This document shows positions 1 through 6,794 of a stretch of 64,000 nt of DNA, piece after piece (within the stretch, counting starts at the first letter, position 1; each line of letters opens with the position of its first letter). A model generated the notes under the pieces. That model did no database searches, was not told where the DNA came from, and saw only the letters and a list, made by a program, of their open reading frames with translations. The position numbers and the translations under genes are program-made. The stretch is from Ignavibacteriaceae bacterium (GTDB lineage: Bacteria; Bacteroidota; Ignavibacteria; Ignavibacteriales; Ignavibacteriaceae): assembly GCA_008933765.1 (NCBI GenBank), contig WBUK01000006.1, positions 62,001 through 126,000 on the forward strand. The letters run 5' to 3'.

Positions 1-142
1 CAATTCCGAAAGGATGTTTTAGGGTTTTATAGTCCAAAGATATTTTGAGAGTGTCGCTAACCTGAGCGGAAAGCGACACTTCAAACAAAATAAAAAACAG
101 CAGGATTAAACCCGGGCGAGCCGGGCTGAATATCGATTTCAT
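1..142 (-). CDS. Secreted protein, N-terminal fragment (runs off window)
   Basis: A reading frame opens with ATG at 142 on the minus strand and leaves the window at base 1, giving 47 residues. It begins MKSIF and has a hydrophobic stretch (LILLFFILFEVSLSA) ending in a plausible signal-peptidase site before QVSD, so the product is probably exported. It starts 28 bp downstream of the yidC stop on the same strand and may be the next gene of that operon. Too little is visible to name a family. It does not look like MnmE, which often follows yidC. Confidence 0.55.
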   Translation of the reverse strand, partial: MKSIFSPARPGLILLFFILFEVSLSAQVSDTLKISLDYKTLKHPFGI

Positions 143-170
143 GCGATATTTGCTTCGGTTAAAGAAGCTT

Positions 171-2033
171 TTATCTTTTCTTTTTCTTTTGAGCTTGTTG
201 CATTTGTGCACTTTTTTCAGCGGCTTCACTAAGACGCGACATAAAGCCCTTTTTCCTCTGGTTCGGCGGTATGGGCACTAATTCTACCTTCTTCCCGAAC
301 TTGTTCACATATTGCTGCTGCGCTATGGAAAAGAGGTTGAACATAAAATAGTAAAGGTTCAACCCCGAGGGGAAAGTCATAAAAAGAATCGTAAGGAAAA
401 CAGGCATAATATAAACAAGCGCCTTTTGTGAAGGGTCGCTCGTGGTCATTTTTTGCTGCAGAAAAGTAGTAACACCCATCAGCAAAGCCAACCCGGATAC
501 CTCGTGAACTCCAAAAAGCGGAATGGTAAACGGCAACGAAAACAGAACATCCGGTCTTGAAAGATCAGTTATCCACCAGACAAAGCCTTCGCCGCGCAAC
601 TGTATTGCTGTCTGAAAAGTTCCGAACAGAGCGATAAAAACCGGCATCTGAAGCAACATCGGAAGACAACCGCCGGCAGGGTTTACTCCGTAGGTTGAAT
701 AAAGAGCCATCGTTTCTTTTTGTTGCTTCTGTGGGTCATCTTTGTATTTTTCTTTCAGTTCCTTGATCTTCGGCTGCAGAAGTTGCATCTTTTTCATCGA
801 TGCATAAGTTTTGCGCGTGAACGGGTGAAGAATAACCTTGATAATCAACGAAAAGATTATTATCACTATCCCGTAGTTATGAATAAAGGAATAGAGAAAA
901 ACAAACAGCGGCAGAAGGAAATACTCGGCTATTGGTCTTACTAAAAACCTGATGCCAAAAAAGCTGCCGAAATCCACAATTTCAGTCAGGTGGTTGCCGT
1001 GATCTTTCAAAATTTTATAATCAGCTGGCCCCACGAAGAACATAAAATCGTCGGAAATATCATTTTCACCGGAATATTTGAACTTCACTACGGCGTCGAA
1101 AACTTTCCAGATGGCTTCTTTCACCGGATAGTGAGTAGCAGATAGTTCAAACCCTTCGGTGTTCTGTGGTTTTTGCGGAACAAGCACTGTGGTAAAATAT
1201 TTGCTTTTAACCGAAAACCAGTTAACGGTACCGCTTTTTTCCTCTTTCCCTGTTTCAGAGTTGAACACAACCCTTTCATCGCCAAAATAGACAGAAGCGT
1301 TAGAGTAGTTAGCGTCATCATTGGTATATTGCTCGATGTGGTTAAGCCCGTTCCTCCAGGCAAGTTGATACTGATTCCGCGCAATCACATCCTTAAAATT
1401 GTGCATATTCAGCCGCAGATTCATATCGTATCTGTCCCCATATATAATATATCTGAATCCAAAGGTTGCGCCTGTGCTGTCGGGGGCTGTTGTAAAGTCA
1501 ACCACCAACGAGTCTTTTCCCGTTAATTTATACGATTGTTTATCTGCAGAGGTTGAAAAAACGATATTTTTGGAAGAAATCTTCTCTCCCGACCGGGTTA
1601 CAAACTCGAGGGCAAGCCCGCTTCCTTTAACAGTGTCCAAGAGCTGAACAACTCTTTGTGTAAGTGGAGCATTTTTAGGAAGTGTATCTGCAAACCAGTT
1701 GTTATAGTCTTTCAGATAAATTTTCTTCAGGATGCCACCCTTAGTGGTGAACTCCATCAGTGCGAGGTCGTTTTCGACGGTGAATCTTTTTTCACTCAGA
1801 GAGTCACTCCTGAAAAGGACGGGAGCATCACCCTGAGGTTGTTTAGCGAGTGCAGTATCGGGTTTAGGGAGAGAATCAGCCGCTTTTTCTGCTGCTTTGG
1901 CAGAATCAATCACCTTTACTGTATCTTTATCGTTTTTCTTTACCGGCGGCTTCTGTTCGGGAGCCGACATATAAAGCCACACCATTAAAATCAAGCCAAT
2001 CAAAATGAAACCGATTGTCGCTTGTCTGTCCAT
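171..2033 (-). CDS. yidC: Membrane protein insertase YidC
   Basis: YidC inserts and folds inner-membrane proteins, alone or with SecYEG. The 620-aa length fits the Gram-negative form: an N-terminal membrane anchor (residues about 6-23), a large periplasmic beta domain, then the conserved insertase core from about residue 360. That core contains the GCLPMLLQMPVFIALF segment and the LNLYYFMFNLFSIAQQ helix. The C-terminus is very basic (ending KKKKR), as expected for ribosome contact. AGGA lies about 9 bp upstream of the ATG. It is the last clear member of rpmH-rnpA-yidC. The yidD gene that often sits between rnpA and yidC is not present. Confidence 0.97.
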   Translation of the reverse strand: MDRQATIGFILIGLILMVWLYMSAPEQKPPVKKNDKDTVKVIDSAKAAEKAADSLPKPDTALAKQPQGDAPVLFRSDSLSEKRFTVENDLALMEFTTKGGILKKIYLKDYNNWFADTLPKNAPLTQRVVQLLDTVKGSGLALEFVTRSGEKISSKNIVFSTSADKQSYKLTGKDSLVVDFTTAPDSTGATFGFRYIIYGDRYDMNLRLNMHNFKDVIARNQYQLAWRNGLNHIEQYTNDDANYSNASVYFGDERVVFNSETGKEEKSGTVNWFSVKSKYFTTVLVPQKPQNTEGFELSATHYPVKEAIWKVFDAVVKFKYSGENDISDDFMFFVGPADYKILKDHGNHLTEIVDFGSFFGIRFLVRPIAEYFLLPLFVFLYSFIHNYGIVIIIFSLIIKVILHPFTRKTYASMKKMQLLQPKIKELKEKYKDDPQKQQKETMALYSTYGVNPAGGCLPMLLQMPVFIALFGTFQTAIQLRGEGFVWWITDLSRPDVLFSLPFTIPLFGVHEVSGLALLMGVTTFLQQKMTTSDPSQKALVYIMPVFLTILFMTFPSGLNLYYFMFNLFSIAQQQYVNKFGKKVELVPIPPNQRKKGFMSRLSEAAEKSAQMQQAQKKKKR

Positions 2034-2105
2034 TAAATTTCCTAAAAATTAAAGTTCACTGATACGAAATGTGTTTCCGGTGGGAAAAATACGCAACCCG
2101 CAGGT

Positions 2106-2513
2106 TCAAGACCCATTAACATCCGGGTTAACGCTGTTTCTGATCTTTTGAAGAATTTCAACAACACTTTCTGAAAAATATGACAGCCTGTATTTTTTTC
2201 CTTCATCAAGAAAAGAGTAAGGAGAGAGCAATATAGAAAGCCCAAGTTCTTCCGGCAGGTGCTCGGTAATCTCCGATTTATTTAACCTGTATGACTCCCG
2301 AAGCAGCCGCCTGATCCGGTTTCGAAAAACAGCTTTACCGGCTTTCTTCGAAACGGCAACCCCGATCTTAACAAAAGATTTATTAACGGGGCTCTCGACC
2401 CTGTATATCGCCCTTACTCTTTTATCCGAAGAGATTATCTTCTCTCCCGAGTTAAAAATCTCCTCGAAGGATTTGCGTCCTTTTAGCCTTTCTCTCTTTT
2501 TAAGAGAAAGCAT
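2106..2513 (-). CDS. rnpA: Ribonuclease P protein component
   Basis: RnpA is the protein subunit of RNase P, which removes 5' leaders from pre-tRNAs. The 135-aa product has the family signature KKAGKAVFRNRIRRLLRES around residues 76-94, including the RNR motif that contacts the RNA. It begins 2 bp after the rpmH stop, so the two are certainly co-transcribed, and the shared leader runs from the promoter at 2697-2727. The C-terminus (residues about 100-135) is ordinary for the family. An overlapping open frame at 2042-2245 is a shadow and does not resemble YidD. Confidence 0.95.
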   Translation of the reverse strand: MLSLKKRERLKGRKSFEEIFNSGEKIISSDKRVRAIYRVESPVNKSFVKIGVAVSKKAGKAVFRNRIRRLLRESYRLNKSEITEHLPEELGLSILLSPYSFLDEGKKYRLSYFSESVVEILQKIRNSVNPDVNGS

Positions 2514-2515
2514 AA

Positions 2516-2668
2516 TTAAAATCTGGACTCGTCGCTGACGGTCAGTTTATGTCTTCCTTTTTTACGACGAGCGGCGAGCACTTTTCTTCCGCCTACGCTG
2601 CTCATTCTTTCTCTGAAGCCGTGCTTATTTCTTCTCTTTCTGTTGCTTGGCTGGAAAGTTCTTTTCAT
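2516..2668 (-). CDS. rpmH: 50S ribosomal protein L34
   Basis: This 50-codon gene starts at ATG 2668 and stops with TAA at 2516-2518. The product begins [18 protein letters not shown] and contains the L34 core [21 protein letters not shown]34 is a small basic protein of the large ribosomal subunit. The last residues (VSDESRF) form a slightly acidic tail beyond the usual end. AGGAG lies upstream of the ATG. It is the first gene of the leftward operon facing dnaA, the classic bacterial arrangement. Confidence 0.96.
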   Translation of the reverse strand: MKRTFQPSNRKRRNKHGFRERMSSVGGRKVLAARRKKGRHKLTVSDESRF

Positions 2669-2696
2669 TACTAAAACTCCTGTTCATTAAAGACCA

Positions 2697-2727
2697 CAAA
2701 TTTACGACTTTTTGTTGAACTATACAA
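2697..2727 (-). promoter_or_regulatory. Bacteroidota-type promoter of rpmH-rnpA-yidC
   Basis: On the minus strand a TTG (2727-2725) is followed after 20 bp by TAAATTTG (2704-2697), which matches the Bacteroidota -33/-7 pattern TTG ... TAnnTTTG. Transcription would begin near 2690, about 20 bp before the rpmH start. The same 20-bp spacing is seen in the promoter at 15765-15795. Confidence 0.7.
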
Positions 2728-2839
2728 CTTTTTTTATTTTTTGAAATACCTTATATGTTTAGTAAAATTAACTTGCCTGATATACCCTTTTGCACATATT
2801 TTTCCGTTGTGAATTTCTCTTTTGATTTTGTTGATAATT

Positions 2840-2848
2840 TGTGGATAA
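2840..2848 (+). promoter_or_regulatory. DnaA box
   Basis: TGTGGATAA is the exact reverse complement of the consensus TTATCCACA. It lies 18 bp before the block of four phased GTTTCA motifs. Confidence 0.6.
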
Positions 2849-2865
2849 CTTTCAGCCGTGAAAAA

Positions 2866-2902
2866 GTTTCACGGGGTTTCACAATGTTTCACGGGGTTTC
2901 AA
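2866..2902 (+). repeat. Four helically phased GTTTCA motifs (parS half-site-like)
   Basis: GTTTCAC occurs at 2866, 2876 and 2886 and GTTTCAA at 2896, so each copy is exactly 10 bp after the last. They fall into two larger units (GTTTCACGGG then GTTTCA). GTTTCAC is the half-site of the ParB target TGTTTCACGTGAAACA, but here the halves are direct, not inverted. The function is unknown; an origin-binding protein is the natural guess. Confidence 0.6.
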
Positions 2903-3055
2903 CATCACCGCTTGTTAATCAACTAAAAGAGAGGTGCTTTAACAAGTTTAATTTTAAGCACTTAGCAACTTTTCAACTTTGTTCACAAATTGTTGATAAC
3001 TTTCACTATTAATTAACAGATTTAAGTAACTCATTGAATCATCAATATTTGTAGT

Positions 3056-3064
3056 TGTGGATAA
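3056..3064 (+). promoter_or_regulatory. DnaA box next to the dnaA start
   Basis: An exact TGTGGATAA ends four bases before the dnaA ATG. Binding of DnaA here would block its own translation-start region or promoter, a common form of autorepression. Confidence 0.55.
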
Positions 3065-3067
3065 CTC

Positions 3068-4492
3068 ATGGTAAATTCTCAAATTGCCCTCAGAGATTCC
3101 GCTCCCGATGCGGTTAGCGTCTGGAACGAATGTCTCGAAAATATCAAGCCGCTTGTACCGGTAATGACCTTCAACACCTGGTTCGTTCCGATCAAGCCGA
3201 TTGCTCTGGCAGGAGATACTTTAACGATACAATTGCCAAATAATTTTTTCTATGATTGGATCGCCGAAAGATACAATTCTTTCATTGCTAAAAGCATTAA
3301 AGAAGTGCTGGGGGAACAGGGCGTTATCAAATATGTCGTTATGAACGAGGAATTAAAAGAGCCTGAGGTAACCGAACCACAATTGACTTCAAAAATTACG
3401 ATGGACCCTTCATCTTTGTCGCAGGAAACAACCGATGAAGCCGACGGCAGCGAACCGGTTGAAAGCAACATAAACCCGAAATATACATTTGAAAATTTTA
3501 TTAAAGGTGAATCGAACCAATTAGCCCGCGCCGCTGCTTATGCCATTGGCGAAAATCCGGGCGGCACTTCTTTCAACCCCTTATTTATTTATGGTGGTGT
3601 GGGGCTTGGCAAAACTCACCTGATTCAGGCGATCGGTAACGCTGTTTTGCAGAACAACAGGCGGAAAAAAGTTCACTACATCTCTGCCGACAGGTTCACC
3701 CTCGATTTTGTGCAGTCTATTCAATATAATAAAAAACAAGAGTTTACAAACCGTTTCAAAAAATTGGATGTATTGATTATCGATGACATTCACGGGCTTT
3801 CGGGCAAAGAAAGAACTCTTGACGAGTTTTTCTTCATTTTTAACACACTTCATCAGGCAGGGAAACAGATTGTTCTTACAAGCGACCGACCGCCAAATGA
3901 ACTAACCGGCATCAGCGACAGGTTAATCTCCCGTTTCAACTGGGGGCTTACCACCGATATTCAGCCGCCCGATTTTGAAACCCGCATGGCTATTCTTAAC
4001 GATAAAGCTGATAACTATGGCATTAAACTCACCGGCGAGATGTACGATTATATCGCAACACACATCACTTCCAACATTCGCGAACTTGAAGGTGTTTTGC
4101 TGAAACTGCTCGCTAAAATTTCTTTCGGATTCAAAGACATCACATTCGAAATGGTGAAAAAAATTGTGAAAGAAATCTCCACCACTAAAAAAGTTATCAT
4201 CGGTATAGATGTGATTACCAAAGTGGTTTGCGAACACATGAGAATTGATGAGAAGAAAATCCGCGATAAAACGAGAAAAAAAGAGATTGCAGAAGCCAGG
4301 CAAATAGCGATGTATCTTTCCAAGATGATGACTAACTCAACTCTTAAAATGATAGGTTTGCATTTTGGCGGAAGGGATCACTCAACGGTAATTCACGCCA
4401 TTACCGAAACAGAACACAGAGTTAACACCGAAAAAAGAACAAAAGATATGATTGAGGAGATACAAAATAAAATTGAGTTACTCTGTTCATAA
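3068..4492 (+). CDS. dnaA: Chromosomal replication initiator protein DnaA
   Basis: DnaA binds origin boxes, unwinds DNA and loads the replicative helicase. The 474-aa product shows all four domains. Domain I covers about residues 14-90 and has the TFNTWF motif. A Ser/Glu-rich linker runs from about 100 to 135. The AAA+ core has Walker A GGVGLGKTH (176-184) and Walker B DVLIIDDIH (234-242). Domain IV carries the DNA-binding signature GGRDHSTV (434-441). Length and spacing are normal. It is followed by a strong terminator and so forms a single-gene unit. DnaA boxes immediately upstream suggest autoregulation. Confidence 0.98.
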   Translation: MVNSQIALRDSAPDAVSVWNECLENIKPLVPVMTFNTWFVPIKPIALAGDTLTIQLPNNFFYDWIAERYNSFIAKSIKEVLGEQGVIKYVVMNEELKEPEVTEPQLTSKITMDPSSLSQETTDEADGSEPVESNINPKYTFENFIKGESNQLARAAAYAIGENPGGTSFNPLFIYGGVGLGKTHLIQAIGNAVLQNNRRKKVHYISADRFTLDFVQSIQYNKKQEFTNRFKKLDVLIIDDIHGLSGKERTLDEFFFIFNTLHQAGKQIVLTSDRPPNELTGISDRLISRFNWGLTTDIQPPDFETRMAILNDKADNYGIKLTGEMYDYIATHITSNIRELEGVLLKLLAKISFGFKDITFEMVKKIVKEISTTKKVIIGIDVITKVVCEHMRIDEKKIRDKTRKKEIAEARQIAMYLSKMMTNSTLKMIGLHFGGRDHSTVIHAITETEHRVNTEKRTKDMIEEIQNKIELLCS

Positions 4493-4816
4493 CTTGTTAA
4501 TTAAGTGTTGATACATTGTTACTGAACTGTTGAAAACCGTCTCTTTTCAACAATGTGTTGGTAATGAACAAGAAAAAGCCGGGTTATCAACCCGGCTTTT
4601 TTCATAACTTATCGGGCTATCTTCTTTTAATATAAGATGTTAACATAGTTACCAACATTTCCACACGATTACATACATTATATATATTTAAATAAGATAA
4701 GATATATTTATATAGCCGATATACTGCCGGGCTTTAACTGTGAGAAATTTAATGTTTATTTTTAAGGTAAAGTTTCCGAAATTTAAGCGACAAATTATTA
4801 TTTTTACGGAAAGAAA
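4493..4816. other. dnaA-DUF47 intergenic region, AT-rich
   Basis: The region contains the dnaA terminator and, at about 4660-4720, a very AT-rich run of alternating TA and AAGATA-like words. TGTTGATA and TGTTGAAA words near 4507 and 4530 resemble weak DnaA boxes, so a second half of the origin or an unwinding element is possible but not shown. No gene was seen. Confidence 0.4.
4573..4602 (+). terminator. Rho-independent terminator of dnaA
   Basis: An AAAAAGCCGGGT stem pairs with ACCCGGCTTTTTT across a four-base TATC-type loop. The A- and T-rich flanks make it potentially bidirectional. Confidence 0.85.
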
Positions 4817-5437
4817 ATGTTTAAAAAGTTTTTACCAAGAGAAGAATCTTACTTTGATGATTTCCTCGCTATGATTTCGATTGTTGAGGAAATGGCAAAA
4901 ATCTCTGTTGATTTCTTCTCTTCTGAAGAATACGAACCTGATATTTTTAAGATGATTAAACCGTTGGAAAAAAAATGTGATGAAGTTGGTGATATTGCCA
5001 TCAGAAGACTGAATGAAACCTTCATTACACCTTTTGACAGAGAAGATATTTTCTCATTAATTAAAAAATTAGATGACATCAGCGATATCCTTCTGGCGAT
5101 TATGGTCAGAATTGATACTTTTAATGTGAGGGAAAGAGTTGACGGCGCTCAGCAAATGGCGGAAATTGTCTATAAGCAAGTACTCATTCTTAAAGAAATT
5201 ATTACCAAAATGGAAAATTACGGCGATGATTTCAGCAGATTGGAAGAAATCAGAAAACTTGAATCGGAAGCTGACTCAATTTATCGAAATGCCCTCAGAA
5301 AAATTTTTCACAACGACAATACCAACGCCTTAGATGCTATAAAAAATAAAGAAGTGTTGGAACAGTTGGAAAAAGCAGCCGATAAGTGCCAAACCTGCGT
5401 TAATGTGATTCAGTCTATTCTGATTAAAAACTCGTAG
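4817..5437 (+). CDS. DUF47 (PhoU-like) phosphate transport regulator
   Basis: This 206-aa all-helical protein resembles the DUF47/UPF0111 family, which is PhoU-like and usually encoded beside Pit phosphate carriers. It starts MFKKFLPREESYFDDF and contains the family's second-helix words KKCDEVGD, ITPFDREDIFSL and KLDDISDI at about residues 54-92. No membrane segment or signal peptide is seen, so it should be cytoplasmic. It lies 12 bp before pit on the same strand, so the two form an operon, with this protein probably controlling or assisting the carrier. GGAAAG precedes the ATG. Confidence 0.88.
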   Translation: MFKKFLPREESYFDDFLAMISIVEEMAKISVDFFSSEEYEPDIFKMIKPLEKKCDEVGDIAIRRLNETFITPFDREDIFSLIKKLDDISDILLAIMVRIDTFNVRERVDGAQQMAEIVYKQVLILKEIITKMENYGDDFSRLEEIRKLESEADSIYRNALRKIFHNDNTNALDAIKNKEVLEQLEKAADKCQTCVNVIQSILIKNS

Positions 5438-5449
5438 TTAAGAGGTTAA

Positions 5450-6448
5450 ATGGATTCAGGTTATATTGCGTTAGTGGCTGTTGTTGCTCTTTCGCTGATA
5501 TTCGATTTTATTAACGGGTTCCACGATGCTGCAAATTCGATAGCTACAATTGTTTCGACGAGGGTACTTTCCCCGAGATGGGCTGTAATTTGGGCGGCAC
5601 TTTTCAATTTTGCCGCTTTTTTCTTTTTTGGGCTGCATGTTGCTAACACTATTGGTAAGGGAATTATTGAACAAAATTCGATTGATATGACCGTAATTAT
5701 CAGTGGGCTTCTGGCGGCTATTACATGGAACCTGCTGACCTGGTGGTTCGGGATTCCTTCAAGCTCTTCCCACACACTGATCGGCGGATTGGTTGGTGCT
5801 ACACTCATAAAGGGCGGTTTTTCAGCTATTATTTGGGGACCCGTCTTAACAATTATTGCTTTTATTTTTGTTGCACCCTTAATTGGTATCGTTACGGCTT
5901 ACGGTTTTTCACTGTTGGTAATGTACATCTGCCGAAAAATGGCGCCTTCAAAAGTTGATCATCTTTTCCGAAAATTGCAACTTCTTTCTTCGGCAGCTTA
6001 TTCCATTGGACATGGTTCCAACGATGCGCAGAAGATGATGGGCGTTATCTATTTAGGTATGATTACTACCGGTCATCTTTCGCATGGTGCTGAAATACCT
6101 GATTGGGTTGTGATTGCGTGTTACAGTGCAATATCACTCGGAACACTATCCGGTGGCTGGAAAATTGTTAAGACAATGGGGCAGAAAATCACAAAATTGC
6201 GCCCGTTCGAAGGTTTTACCGCTGAAACAACGGGTGCTTTAACTCTCTTCGGCACTGCAATGCTCGGTATCCCTGTAAGCACAACGCACACTATTACCGG
6301 GTCTATTATTGGTTCGGGTATAACAAAAAGGCTCAGCGCAGTTAAGTGGAAAGTTACCTACGAACTTCTCTGGGCGTGGTTGCTAACCATCCCCGTTAGC
6401 GCCGGTATGGCAATGGTGATTTATCTGATTGTTTCGCGTTTTCATTGA
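5450..6448 (+). CDS. pit: Inorganic phosphate transporter, Pit family
   Basis: This is a 332-aa polytopic membrane carrier for phosphate (metal-phosphate symport in studied members). It shows the duplicated PiT signature: GFHDAANSIATIVSTRVLSP near residue 23, and IGHGSNDAQKMMGVIYL in the second half, followed by GIPVSTTHTITGSIIGSG. About ten hydrophobic helices are visible. Length is on the short side of the bacterial family, which lacks a large central loop here. AGAGG lies upstream of the ATG. It is paired with the DUF47 gene and ends before an inverted-repeat terminator at 6556-6614. Confidence 0.92.
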   Translation: MDSGYIALVAVVALSLIFDFINGFHDAANSIATIVSTRVLSPRWAVIWAALFNFAAFFFFGLHVANTIGKGIIEQNSIDMTVIISGLLAAITWNLLTWWFGIPSSSSHTLIGGLVGATLIKGGFSAIIWGPVLTIIAFIFVAPLIGIVTAYGFSLLVMYICRKMAPSKVDHLFRKLQLLSSAAYSIGHGSNDAQKMMGVIYLGMITTGHLSHGAEIPDWVVIACYSAISLGTLSGGWKIVKTMGQKITKLRPFEGFTAETTGALTLFGTAMLGIPVSTTHTITGSIIGSGITKRLSAVKWKVTYELLWAWLLTIPVSAGMAMVIYLIVSRFH

Positions 6449-6555
6449 TTATGGGTTGAAACCGGCACAGATTTTCATAATCATTTCTTTTACTTCAGTG
6501 GAAGGGTTCATTGATAGTAAGTTGTAAACGGCGTGTTTTTCATCTGATTAAAAAT

Positions 6556-6614
6556 CAGGCGGCTGAGTTTTTATTCGTTATTTTGACAAATAAGAACTCA
6601 ACCGCCTGTTTTTT
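6556..6614 (+). terminator. Long hairpin terminator in the pit-sppA gap
   Basis: CAGGCGGCTGAGTTTTTA pairs imperfectly with TAAGAACTCAACCGCCTG, followed by TTTTTT. It lies between convergent pit and sppA and would stop pit transcripts. The rest of the 346-bp gap (6449-6794) shows no gene. Confidence 0.75.
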
Positions 6615-6794
6615 GCTTAAACCTTAATTTTAGTATAACTATTCTCTGTTAAATCTTAAAAATTGCTACGGTGCAAACCGGCCTGCAACAATACACTATC
6701 TTTTTAGTTTGCCCGCACTTTTTAGATTAATTACCATTGGTTCCGCAAAAAATTGGTTCACACGCAGGAATCGGATTTGCCAGCCTTTTCAAGA

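Larger units (their letters stand above)
2729..3067. other. Probable chromosomal replication origin (oriC)
   Basis: This AT-rich stretch lies between rpmH and dnaA. It holds two exact DnaA-box sequences TGTGGATAA (2840-2848 and 3056-3064, the second touching the dnaA start region) and a near match TGTTGATAA at 2991-2999. It also holds four GTTTCA motifs at 10-bp spacing (2866-2902) and repeated TTGTTGATAA-like runs. The rpmH / oriC / dnaA order is the standard origin arrangement. A GC-skew switch could not be computed here. An 85-codon open frame within it (2755-3012) is judged spurious. Confidence 0.65.

Noticed and set aside
2042..2245. Open frame between rnpA and yidC as a candidate yidD
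   Set aside because: It mostly overlaps rnpA in another frame and lacks the YidD CRxxPTCSxYA-type cysteine motif.
2755..3012. 85-codon plus-strand frame in the origin region
   Set aside because: It overlaps DnaA boxes and the phased repeats, is AT-driven, and no ribosome site was seen.
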